From an uncultured SAR86 cluster bacterium (GTDB lineage Bacteria > Pseudomonadota > Gammaproteobacteria > Magnimaribacterales > D2472), in the NCBI GenBank assembly GCA_902509965.1, contig CABWZP010000003.1, positions 1 through 64,000 of the forward strand: 64,000 bases of DNA, in the 5' to 3' direction. A program made the position numbers and the translations under genes. Positions 54,801 to 63,740 of this stretch are shown piece by piece. The notes under the pieces are model-generated. The model was not told the DNA's origin. It made no database searches and worked only from the letters and a program-made list of their open reading frames with translations. Numbering within the stretch: position 1 is the stretch's first letter; the number at the start of each line of letters is the position of its first letter.

Positions 54801-55302
54801 TAATTCTGTAAGGCAAATAAAAGATAATAGAAATAAACCCCTAACTTTTATTAACTTTGATGATGGAACAGGCGCAATGGATGGAATAATAACCAGTGAT
54901 GTTTTGGAGAATTGTCACTCTATTTTAAAAGAAAGTTCAATCTTGGTTTTAAAAGGAGCTATTGAGATTGATGATTATAGATCTAAAGAGTTTGGTGAAA
55001 CTATGTTTAGAATGAGGCTTAAAGAAGTTAGCATGATTGAGGATGAGCTATTATTACGAATTAACTCAATAATTATTAGTGCTGACAATAGCTCTAAAGA
55101 GTCTCTAGAAAAACTAACAAAGAATCTTTCAAGTGTTCCAAAAGAAGTTTGGGGCAGTGGTAATTGTTCTATTAAGTTAAAAGTGTTTAATCAAGAGTCT
55201 GAAGCCATAATAGAACTTGGAGAAGACTATCTTCTAAAACCTTCACAAGAAAACTTAAATATATTAAGAGGAATATTTGGAAGTAATTCTATTAAAATAT
55301 AA
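51859..55302 (+). CDS. dnaE: DNA polymerase III alpha subunit (TTG start overlapping rnhB)
   Basis: [52 protein letters not shown]. Confidence 0.98.
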   Translation: [1147 protein letters not shown]

Positions 55303-55305
55303 TCT

Positions 55306-56250
55306 ATGAATAATTCATTTCTTGATTTCGAAAAACCTATTGCAGATATACACGATAAGATTCAAGCCTTGAGAGAAATTGTTAATGAAAGCCCGGAATT
55401 ACTTCCTCAGATTGCTAAATTAGAAGAAGAGGAAAAGTTAATTACCAAAAAAATCTATTCCAAGCTTTCGATATGGCAAACTGTTCAGGTTGCTAGGCAC
55501 CCAAAAAGACCACATACAAGTGATTACATTCATCGAATATTTTCAGATTTTGATGAATTGCATGGAGATAGAATGTTTGGGGATGATTCATCTCTTATAG
55601 GAGGAATTGGATACCTTGATAAAAAACCAGTTGTTATTATTGGTCATGAAAAGGGAAGAGATACTGAAGAAAAAGTTAAAAGGAATTTTGGAATGCCTCA
55701 GCCAGAGGGCTACAGAAAAGCAAAAAGATTAATGGAATTAGCTGAACACTTCTCTTTGCCATTAGTAACATTTATTGATACATCTGGTGCATATCCTGGT
55801 ATAGAGGGAGAAGAAAGAGGTCAAAGTGAGGCTATAGCTAAAAATCTTGCTTTAATGTCTGAATTAAAAACACCAATCATTGTAGTTGTTACTGGTGAAG
55901 GTGGTTCTGGAGGAGCTCTGGCATTAGGCGTAGGAGATCACGTCTCCATGCTTGAGTATGCAACTTATTCAGTTGCTTCACCTGAGGCATGTTCATCTAT
56001 AGTATGGCGAACTTCAGAGCATGCTGCTGAGGCTGCCGAGGCTATGAAAGTAAATGCAAAAGAATTAATAAAAATCAGAGTAATTGATGAAATTATAAAT
56101 GAACCATCTGGAGGAGCGCACAGAAACTATGACGCAATGGCTGCTTCTATAAAATCATCATTAATTAGTAATCTTCAAAAATATAGTTCTTTGAATATAG
56201 ATGATCTTTTGGATAAACGTTATCAAAGATTATTAAATATTGGAAAATAA
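55306..56250 (+). CDS. accA: Acetyl-CoA carboxylase carboxyltransferase alpha subunit
   Basis: FLDFEKPIADIHDKI...QVARHPKRPHTSDYI...FGMPQPEGYRKAKRLM. Confidence 0.98.
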   Translation: MNNSFLDFEKPIADIHDKIQALREIVNESPELLPQIAKLEEEEKLITKKIYSKLSIWQTVQVARHPKRPHTSDYIHRIFSDFDELHGDRMFGDDSSLIGGIGYLDKKPVVIIGHEKGRDTEEKVKRNFGMPQPEGYRKAKRLMELAEHFSLPLVTFIDTSGAYPGIEGEERGQSEAIAKNLALMSELKTPIIVVVTGEGGSGGALALGVGDHVSMLEYATYSVASPEACSSIVWRTSEHAAEAAEAMKVNAKELIKIRVIDEIINEPSGGAHRNYDAMAASIKSSLISNLQKYSSLNIDDLLDKRYQRLLNIGK

Positions 56251-57247
56251 ATTGGTTGATTTAGAAGTAATTTCCAATTTTATAAATAAAAAAAATTGTG
56301 TTTATGTAGCTTTCAGTGGAGGAGTAGATTCAACAGCATTATTGTATGCATGCTCGTTACTTAAAAAAAATGGAGAGCTAGATAATCTTAAAGCAATTCA
56401 TATAAATCATAATTTATCTGTAAATGCACAAATATGGGAAAACCATTGTAAAAAAATTTGTAAAAAATTAGATATTGAATTGATCATAGAAAATATAATC
56501 ATCAAGACTAATAAAGATGGTCTCGAGGCTGCTGCAAGAAAGGGCAGGTATGATGTATTTTCTAAGATTATTAAAAGAGATGAGCAATTATTGCTTGCAC
56601 ATCATGCTGATGATGTAGCTGAAACAATATTATTCAGGTTATTTAGAGGTACTGGATTTGACGGTTTACAAGGCCCAAAACCAAAACGAAAGATTGGAGA
56701 GGGTAATTTAATTAGACCTTTACTAAAATTTTCAAAAATAGATCTCCTGGATTTTATTAAAAAAAATAAAGTGAGTTATATTGAGGATGAATCAAACAAA
56801 GAGTCAAATCAGGATAGAAACTACATTAGAAATACTATCATGCCCTTAGTAAACAAAAGATGGAAAGACTCTGAAAAAAGAATTCAACTTACTTCAGAGA
56901 TTGTTCAAGAAAAACAAGAAATATTTAATAATTTATTTGTGGAAAAATTTTCTAAAATTATCATTAATAACCTTATTCCAATAAAAGAATTAAAGGGTTT
57001 AAAAGAAAATGAAGCTAAAGAACTTCTAAGATACTTAATTAAAATCAATAATATTGCTATGCCTAGTAAAAAGGTCTTAGATGAAATTATGAAGACTTTT
57101 TATAAATCAAATCCATCTAAATTGGCTATAGTAAAGTGGTCAAGGTCAGATAAAGAGCAAAAAGGTGGAGTCATAAGTTTTGAGCAAGATTTTATTGAAA
57201 TAGATGGCATCGAATATTCTGGTGTAATTAGAATTTACCAGAGATAA
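56240..57247 (+). CDS. tilS: tRNA(Ile)-lysidine synthetase (start uncertain; TTG at 56240 or 56252)
   Basis: VYVAFSGGVDSTALLYA; LLAHHADDVAETILFRLFRGTG. Confidence 0.93.
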   Translation: MENKLVDLEVISNFINKKNCVYVAFSGGVDSTALLYACSLLKKNGELDNLKAIHINHNLSVNAQIWENHCKKICKKLDIELIIENIIIKTNKDGLEAAARKGRYDVFSKIIKRDEQLLLAHHADDVAETILFRLFRGTGFDGLQGPKPKRKIGEGNLIRPLLKFSKIDLLDFIKKNKVSYIEDESNKESNQDRNYIRNTIMPLVNKRWKDSEKRIQLTSEIVQEKQEIFNNLFVEKFSKIIINNLIPIKELKGLKENEAKELLRYLIKINNIAMPSKKVLDEIMKTFYKSNPSKLAIVKWSRSDKEQKGGVISFEQDFIEIDGIEYSGVIRIYQR

Positions 57248-57286
57248 ACATTTACATATAATAATTTGTAAAAATTAGGAAAGAGT

Positions 57287-58060
57287 ATGGACTTTGAAAC
57301 AATTAAATTAAAAAAAATTAATCGAATAGGCACTATTACCTTAAACAGACCCAAGGTATTAAATGCTTTCAATGAACAGCTTGTATGGGATTTGCAAGAA
57401 GCCACCAGGAATCTTAGAGAGGATGATGATGTTAGAGTTGTAATTATAACTGGAGCTGGCAAAGGCTTTACTGCCGGAGCAGACTTAACTGAAAGAACAT
57501 CAACATGGACTAGCACTAAAGATTCTCTAAATAGAGGATTCTTACCAACTTTTAAAAACATAATTGAGATGCCAAAACCAGTAATAGGATCAATTAATGG
57601 CCCTGCAGCAGGTATTGGCGCTGCAATTGCAATGGCATGTGACTTAAGAATTATGTCTGATGATGCATATATTTTATCTGTCTTTAGCAATATTGCCATC
57701 GTTCCGGATGGAGGTCTTTCATGGCTATTAACCCGATATTTGGGATATACAAAAGCTTTTGAATATGCAATTGAAGCTAAAAAAATAATGGCAGAAGAAT
57801 GCATTCATTTTGGAATTGCAAATAAAAAAGTTCCACTAGAAGATTTAGAATCAGAAACAATTATTTGGGCGGAAAGACTCGCTAAAAGATCTCCTCAATC
57901 TTTATCAAATACTAAGAAAATTATGAGAAATGCTCTAGAAAAATCATATTTAGAAACTTATGCAGAAGAGGCTGAGATCCAGAATGAGATTTTTGGTAAT
58001 GAGCAAAATAGAGAAGCTATAAAAGCTTTCTTTGAAAAAAGAGAGCCAAACTTTGATTAA
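57287..58060 (+). CDS. Enoyl-CoA hydratase/isomerase family protein
   Basis: IGTITLNRPKVLNAFNEQL...VIITGAGKGFTAGADLTE. Confidence 0.92.
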   Translation: MDFETIKLKKINRIGTITLNRPKVLNAFNEQLVWDLQEATRNLREDDDVRVVIITGAGKGFTAGADLTERTSTWTSTKDSLNRGFLPTFKNIIEMPKPVIGSINGPAAGIGAAIAMACDLRIMSDDAYILSVFSNIAIVPDGGLSWLLTRYLGYTKAFEYAIEAKKIMAEECIHFGIANKKVPLEDLESETIIWAERLAKRSPQSLSNTKKIMRNALEKSYLETYAEEAEIQNEIFGNEQNREAIKAFFEKREPNFD

Positions 58061-59715
58061 TCTTCTAGTAATTTACTTAAACCAACAATAATAGCTTCAA
58101 AAGATGCTCTAGTGGTGTTTGGATTAATTCCAACTCCCCAGCTAGTTATGCCATCTTTTTCTAGTTCAATATAAGCAGCAGCTCTTGCATCTGATCCAGA
58201 TGATATTGCAGACTGGTGGTAATCGGAAACTTTCACAATAATATTTAGCTCTTTACAAAGCCCGTTAATAAAAGCATCTATTGGGCCATTTCCTAATCCT
58301 GAAATAACAAATTCCTTTGAGTTCATCAACATTTTTAGCTCTAGTTGATTCACATCATTTTGAGTTGAGGATAGATGACTTAAGTATGAAAAATCATTTT
58401 TAGCTACTAAGAAATGATTTTGAAAAATATCCCATATCTCGGAGCTGCTTATTTCTTTGCCTGACTCATCAGCTAATTTTTGTATTTTCTGACTCATGCT
58501 AATCTGAAGCCTTCTTGGCAATGAGACTCCATGATCTTTTTCTAACAAGAAAGCAACCCCCCCTTTACCTGATTGAGAGTTTATTCTTACAACTGCCTCA
58601 TAACTTCTTCCTAAGTCTGCAGGATCTATGGGTAAATAAGGAACTGCCCAAATTGGATCATTTGAATCCTTCATTGCTTGGAATCCTTTTTTTATAGCAT
58701 CTTGATGAGACCCAGAAAAGGCTGTGAATACAAGATCTCCAGCATAAGGATGTCTAGGATGAACAGGTAATTGATTACAATACTCAACTTCCCTCATAAC
58801 AGAATTAATATTAGAGAAATCTAATTTCGGATCTATACCTTGCGTTAGCATATTAAGAGCAATGGTAACGATATCTACATTCCCCGTTCTTTCACCATTC
58901 CCAAATAATGTACCTTCAACCCTATCAGCACCAGCCATTAATCCAAATTCAGATGCAGCAACAGCAGTTCCTCTATCATTATGAGGATGAAGACTTAAAC
59001 AAATATTTTCTCTATACTTTAAGTTATCGTTCATCCACTCAATTTGATCTCCATATATATTTGGAGTTGACATCTCAACAGTTGCAGGAAGATTAATTAT
59101 AATTTTATGATTAGAAACTTCTTTTAAAATTTCAGTAACAGCATCACATACTTCTGCTGCATATTTTAATTCAGTGCCTGTAAAGCTTTCTGGAGAATAC
59201 TCAAAGCTCCAATCAGTATTTGGATTTTTTATAGCAAGCTCTTTAATTTTAAGTGCTCCCTGAAGAGCAATTTTCTTTATTCCCTCTTGATCTTGCTTAA
59301 ATACAACTTTCCTTTGGAGTGTTGATGTTGAGTTATAGAAATGAACAATTGCTCTAGGAACACCATTAAGAGATTCGAAAGTTTTTTCAATTAACTCTTC
59401 TCTTGCTTGTGTTAAAACTTGTATATTTACATCTGTGGGGATTTTTTTGGATTCTATGAGATCTCTTACAAAATCAAAATCAGTTTGTGATGCAGAAGGA
59501 AAACCCACTTCAATTTCCTTGAAACCTAATTTGCATAAAAGTGAAAACATTCGATTCTTTCTTTCAGCACCCATAGGTTCTATAAGAGCTTGATTACCAT
59601 CTCTTAGATCAACTGAACACCAAACTGGTGAAACATTAATGATCTTAGAAGGCCACTTTCTTTCCTTAATATCAATAGATTTAAATGGCTTATATTTATT
59701 GATTGGATTGTCCAT
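58057..59715 (-). CDS. leuA: 2-isopropylmalate synthase (long LeuA type)
   Basis: WCSVDLRDGNQALIEPMGAERK...LHPHNDRGTAVAASEFGLMAGADRVEGTLFGNGERTGNVD. Confidence 0.95.
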   Translation of the reverse strand: MDNPINKYKPFKSIDIKERKWPSKIINVSPVWCSVDLRDGNQALIEPMGAERKNRMFSLLCKLGFKEIEVGFPSASQTDFDFVRDLIESKKIPTDVNIQVLTQAREELIEKTFESLNGVPRAIVHFYNSTSTLQRKVVFKQDQEGIKKIALQGALKIKELAIKNPNTDWSFEYSPESFTGTELKYAAEVCDAVTEILKEVSNHKIIINLPATVEMSTPNIYGDQIEWMNDNLKYRENICLSLHPHNDRGTAVAASEFGLMAGADRVEGTLFGNGERTGNVDIVTIALNMLTQGIDPKLDFSNINSVMREVEYCNQLPVHPRHPYAGDLVFTAFSGSHQDAIKKGFQAMKDSNDPIWAVPYLPIDPADLGRSYEAVVRINSQSGKGGVAFLLEKDHGVSLPRRLQISMSQKIQKLADESGKEISSSEIWDIFQNHFLVAKNDFSYLSHLSSTQNDVNQLELKMLMNSKEFVISGLGNGPIDAFINGLCKELNIIVKVSDYHQSAISSGSDARAAAYIELEKDGITSWGVGINPNTTRASFEAIIVGLSKLLED

Positions 59716-59744
59716 TAAGCAATTGTAAATGTTAAAATTTTTTT

Positions 59745-60185
59745 ATGACAATTATTTCTTCTAAATCACAAACAATTTTACTAAACATCGGTATTCCTAC
59801 TTTTATAAAGAGAGAGAATTTAGGACAAAAATCTTCAAAATCAATTATCTTCCATAAAAGAGATAAGGTTCTAGCACTTCTTCTAAAACCACTTGAGAAG
59901 TATTCAAAGGAAGAGCAGAGTCTATTTATTTCCATTATGAATACTATGTCATCTCGAAACTCTAAAAATGAAGAATTATCTGAATCATTTGATCTTAAAA
60001 GTGATAAACAATTAAACGAAATAATTCAAAAGAAATACAACAAATCAGAAATTATTATTTCATTTGGGCTTAAAGCAAAATTAGATATAGATGTTATTCA
60101 GGCACCAAGCCTTTCTTCAATTATTTCTAATCCAAATCTTAAAAGACCTTTGTGGGAAAAAATTAAAAAAACATTAACTAACTAA
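59745..60185 (+). CDS. holD: Diverged DNA polymerase III psi subunit
   Basis: C-terminal QAPSLSSIISNPNLKRPLWEKI resembles E. coli HolD ASPALTDLRANPTARAALWQQI; upstream of rimI as in E. coli. Confidence 0.7.
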   Translation: MTIISSKSQTILLNIGIPTFIKRENLGQKSSKSIIFHKRDKVLALLLKPLEKYSKEEQSLFISIMNTMSSRNSKNEELSESFDLKSDKQLNEIIQKKYNKSEIIISFGLKAKLDIDVIQAPSLSSIISNPNLKRPLWEKIKKTLTN

Positions 60186-60189
60186 AATA

Positions 60190-60627
60190 TTGATGCCTAT
60201 TTCACTGATGAGTATTGAACATCTTGATAAAATCCACAAAATAGACCAAGAAACCAATCCATCACCATGGTCTTTTGAAAATCTTAAATCTTCTCTTGAA
60301 GTTGGTCATCATGGGCTTGTTTCTTTAAAAAACGATAAAGTAATAGGTTTTGCAATGTTTTCGGCCCTGCCTCCAGAATGTCATATATTAAACATAGCTG
60401 TTGATAAAGAATATCAGGGTATGGGTGAAGGATCTCTCCTTCTAAAATATGTTCTCAAACAATCAAAAGCTATGAGGATTAAAAAAATATCTTTAGAGGT
60501 AAGAATCAATAATCTCAAGGCAATTAATTTTTATAAAAGTTTTGGATTTACTGAAGATGCTATAAGAGATAAATACTACCCAGGCAATCCAAGAGAAGAT
60601 GCGCTTTTAATGTCTACTGCAATATAA
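60190..60627 (+). CDS. rimI: Ribosomal protein S18-alanine N-acetyltransferase
   Basis: GNAT fold; ILNIAVDKEYQGMGEGSLLL...EVRINNLKAINFYKSFGF. Confidence 0.88.
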   Translation: MMPISLMSIEHLDKIHKIDQETNPSPWSFENLKSSLEVGHHGLVSLKNDKVIGFAMFSALPPECHILNIAVDKEYQGMGEGSLLLKYVLKQSKAMRIKKISLEVRINNLKAINFYKSFGFTEDAIRDKYYPGNPREDALLMSTAI

Positions 60628-61107
60628 TTAAAGCAATTCTTTTATGGCTGACTCTATCATTTCTGGAGTAGTTGTAGAGGCGAACCTATCCACAACCTGC
60701 CCATCCTTACTAATTAAGAATTTTGTGAAATTCCATTTAACATTTTTGGTTCCAAGAATTCCAGGGTAAGCTTTAGTTAATATTTTAAATAAAGGAGAAG
60801 CATTTTCGCCGTTAACATCTACCTTGTTAAAAAGCTTAAATGTAACATCAAAATTATTGTCACAAAACTCTGCTATTTCATTATTTGTTCCACTTTCTTG
60901 AGCTCCAAACTGATTACAGGGGAATGCAAGAATCTCAAAACCTTTATCTTTGTATTTATCATAAATTTCTTGAAGCCCTTTGTATTGCGGCGTAAAGCCA
61001 CATGCACTTGCTACATTTACAATTAACAAAATCTTACCCCTATATAAGTCCATATTAATAGTCTCGAGGTTAATATCTTTAACTTCTACATCATAAATTG
61101 TTATCAT
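60628..61107 (-). CDS. Glutathione peroxidase family protein (Cys type)
   Basis: LLIVNVASACGFTPQYKGLQEIYDKYKDKGFEILAFPCNQFGAQESG; WNFTKFLI. Confidence 0.95.
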   Translation of the reverse strand: MITIYDVEVKDINLETINMDLYRGKILLIVNVASACGFTPQYKGLQEIYDKYKDKGFEILAFPCNQFGAQESGTNNEIAEFCDNNFDVTFKLFNKVDVNGENASPLFKILTKAYPGILGTKNVKWNFTKFLISKDGQVVDRFASTTTPEMIESAIKELL

Positions 61108-61245
61108 TTTTGTATTTGAATTATTTTTTTTACATATTTTATTTGATAAATATTACAAATAATAGAGATAAACAAAAATGCCACATCTATTATTCAATAT
61201 TTTATTTTTATGTAAGTTAGAATAGAAATAAAAATACAAAAATTA

Positions 61246-61704
61246 ATGCATATTGAATTTAAGTGGAAGACTTTTGATGAGCTTACGACTGATGAATTAT
61301 ATAAAATTATTCATCTTAGACAGAAAGTTTTTATTGTTGAGCAAAACTGCCCCTATATTGATGCAGATTATGCAGATCAACAAGCAAATCATCTACTAGT
61401 TCTTGAAGGTAAAAATCTCATAGGCTACCTAAGAGCTTTTGAGCCAGGGTATAAATATTCAGAATCTTCCATTGGAAGAATCATTATAGATCTTGATTAT
61501 AGAAAAAAGGGTTTAGGTGAAAGGATAACAAGAGCAGGCATTTCTTATCTATTAGAAAAATTTCCTAATGATAATATTACTATTTCAGCACAATATAGAT
61601 TACTAAGTTTTTATAATAAACTTGGTTTTCTTGAGAGAGGCAGTGTATATCTCGAAGATGATATTGATCATATAGAAATGTGTCTAGAATGCTTCAAGAA
61701 ATGA
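61246..61704 (+). CDS. elaA: ElaA-family GNAT acetyltransferase
   Basis: LYKIIHLRQKVFIVEQNCPYIDADYADQQANHLLV. Confidence 0.88.
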   Translation: MHIEFKWKTFDELTTDELYKIIHLRQKVFIVEQNCPYIDADYADQQANHLLVLEGKNLIGYLRAFEPGYKYSESSIGRIIIDLDYRKKGLGERITRAGISYLLEKFPNDNITISAQYRLLSFYNKLGFLERGSVYLEDDIDHIEMCLECFKK

Positions 61705-61757
61705 TAGAATTACATCTTTATATTTGAACTTATTAATAAAATTAGAATCTAAATACT

Positions 61758-63737
61758 ATGATACGAAAATATCTTTTAATCTTCTCCCTTAGTTTCATAA
61801 TTGTTGGATGCGGCGGTGGATCTGAGACAAATCCTATCACTGTTGAAGTAACTATGGAATCAAGCGCCGAAGTTGTTCAATATAATGAGACTTATACAAT
61901 TTCATGGACTTCTACTGGAAGCCAATGCTATGCAAGTGGCTCATGGAGTGGGGAGAGACCTGTTTCTGGGAGCGAGACATTTACTGCAAAAACTAACGGT
62001 CAGGTTGGTTATGGTATGGAGTGTAGAAAAAATAATATTTTTGCACAAGCTCAAGCAGTTGTAACTTTAGAGAAAGATTTTATTAATAGCTTTGATTTTA
62101 AAGATGAGGATATTATAGAAGTACTTTCCATAGATCATTCTGATGGGAGTAGGCACAAAATATCGAGTCATCAAGTAGGTGATTTTAATAATGATGGCTC
62201 TCAGGATATGTTGATTGCATATAGAGTAGACGATCCAAGAGACAATGCTGAAGATCTGCATCCAAGATTTTTTCAAATTCTTGGAGGAGATGAACTTACT
62301 ACATCAGAGTTAATTTTAGATGGATGTTCTTCAGGAGAAATGATGACTACCCTTGATTTTAATCTGGATGGAGTAGTTGATCTTGCAGTTTTGCCTACAA
62401 AATCAGTTAAAACTATATCAGGTGAAGCAGTTGATTCTAATATCTGCTTTTTTCAAGGCTCAGAATCTGGACTAGATGTAACATCTTGGAACTCATTGGA
62501 TTATATTGATAATTCATCCACTATAGATCTTAATAACTTTGCAGTAACTTCTATAGATCCTGTTGATATTAGTGGAGATGGCTATCTAGATTTACTAATG
62601 TGGGCTAAAGAAGGCAATAATTCAACAGCAGGACTTCCATTCTATATAGTCGCAAATACAGCCTCGAATGCATTTGTTCAATTAAGTACAGATTTTATTA
62701 ATCTTGATCCATATCTTCCAAGCAAAGGATGTTCACAAGATATTTTATTTCTCTGTAGTTGGCAGGATTTTTATGGTACCTCTCAAATTTATTTTGATGA
62801 AGGCATCTCAATTGATTTAATTGGATCAGCCTGTAATGAAGATTTATCTATATGTTCTTATACAAGTTTTAAAGAAAGATATGATGAAGGGAACGATTAT
62901 AATTGGTCAGCTGCTTCACCAGATGCATTAACACCGTCTGTAAACTCTGGACAGTCATATTCAAATAAAATCTCAATTGTTGATAATAATGAGGATGGTT
63001 TCTACGATATTTTCTTACTTGAGAATAATACAAAATTCTCAGTATTTGAAAGAGTCATTTCTGGAATGAACACTCAAGATACAGGAGACTTCCTTTCATT
63101 ATTGTCTTCATCAGTTAAATTTACTGATGATTGGATTTTATTAGACTTAGATTTAGATAATGACTTTGATTTACTTGCTCCCATTGATTGTTATGAACAA
63201 CCATGTAACAACAAAAAGTTTCATACATATAACAAATCTTTTTATGAATCAGATGTATCTACATCTGCAGGTGATATTACTTTTACAGCATCACAAGGTT
63301 CAACAATAATAACTGTTAATGACATTGAGCATGGTGCAAACTATGGCCAGCTGGTTACTTTTAGTGGAGCAGAGGGTTTAGGCGGAGCCATTACAGCTGA
63401 AATTTTAAATGGACAATTCTCTATAACTTCAACTCCTTCAGTTGATACCTATACCGTTGAAGTATCTACTGGGGCTACAGCAGAGGATACAGGAAATGGC
63501 GGTTCTGTCGTAGTTGGAACTTATGTAGAAACTACATATATTTGGTCAGAAGAGGACGTATCAGCAACAATTAATTTTCCTGGTAAAACTATTAATACCC
63601 TTTGGCTTGATTCAGATGGCGACAATGATATAGATGTAATTTCTATTTCAGAATCAAGAAGTGTTGTTGCAGGTACAAACATCCCTATAAGCTCTACTTA
63701 TACAATATATCATCACAAAAATGATTCTCTAAGATAG
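61758..63737 (+). CDS. FG-GAP/VCBS-type beta-propeller lipoprotein with an inserted phage-tail-like (FCCH-like) domain
   Basis: Lipobox IIVGC; six Asp-rich motifs (e.g. GDFNNDGSQDMLI, LDFNLDGVVDLAV, DSDGDNDIDVI); insert ITVNDIEHGANYGQLVTFSGAEGLGG...DTGNGGSVVVGTY. Confidence 0.75.
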   Translation: MIRKYLLIFSLSFIIVGCGGGSETNPITVEVTMESSAEVVQYNETYTISWTSTGSQCYASGSWSGERPVSGSETFTAKTNGQVGYGMECRKNNIFAQAQAVVTLEKDFINSFDFKDEDIIEVLSIDHSDGSRHKISSHQVGDFNNDGSQDMLIAYRVDDPRDNAEDLHPRFFQILGGDELTTSELILDGCSSGEMMTTLDFNLDGVVDLAVLPTKSVKTISGEAVDSNICFFQGSESGLDVTSWNSLDYIDNSSTIDLNNFAVTSIDPVDISGDGYLDLLMWAKEGNNSTAGLPFYIVANTASNAFVQLSTDFINLDPYLPSKGCSQDILFLCSWQDFYGTSQIYFDEGISIDLIGSACNEDLSICSYTSFKERYDEGNDYNWSAASPDALTPSVNSGQSYSNKISIVDNNEDGFYDIFLLENNTKFSVFERVISGMNTQDTGDFLSLLSSSVKFTDDWILLDLDLDNDFDLLAPIDCYEQPCNNKKFHTYNKSFYESDVSTSAGDITFTASQGSTIITVNDIEHGANYGQLVTFSGAEGLGGAITAEILNGQFSITSTPSVDTYTVEVSTGATAEDTGNGGSVVVGTYVETTYIWSEEDVSATINFPGKTINTLWLDSDGDNDIDVISISESRSVVAGTNIPISSTYTIYHHKNDSLR

Positions 63738-63740
63738 CTT

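Noticed and set aside
57235-57804. 189-aa minus-strand ORF antisense to the enoyl-CoA hydratase
   Set aside because: Antisense to a confidently assigned gene; no domain signature.
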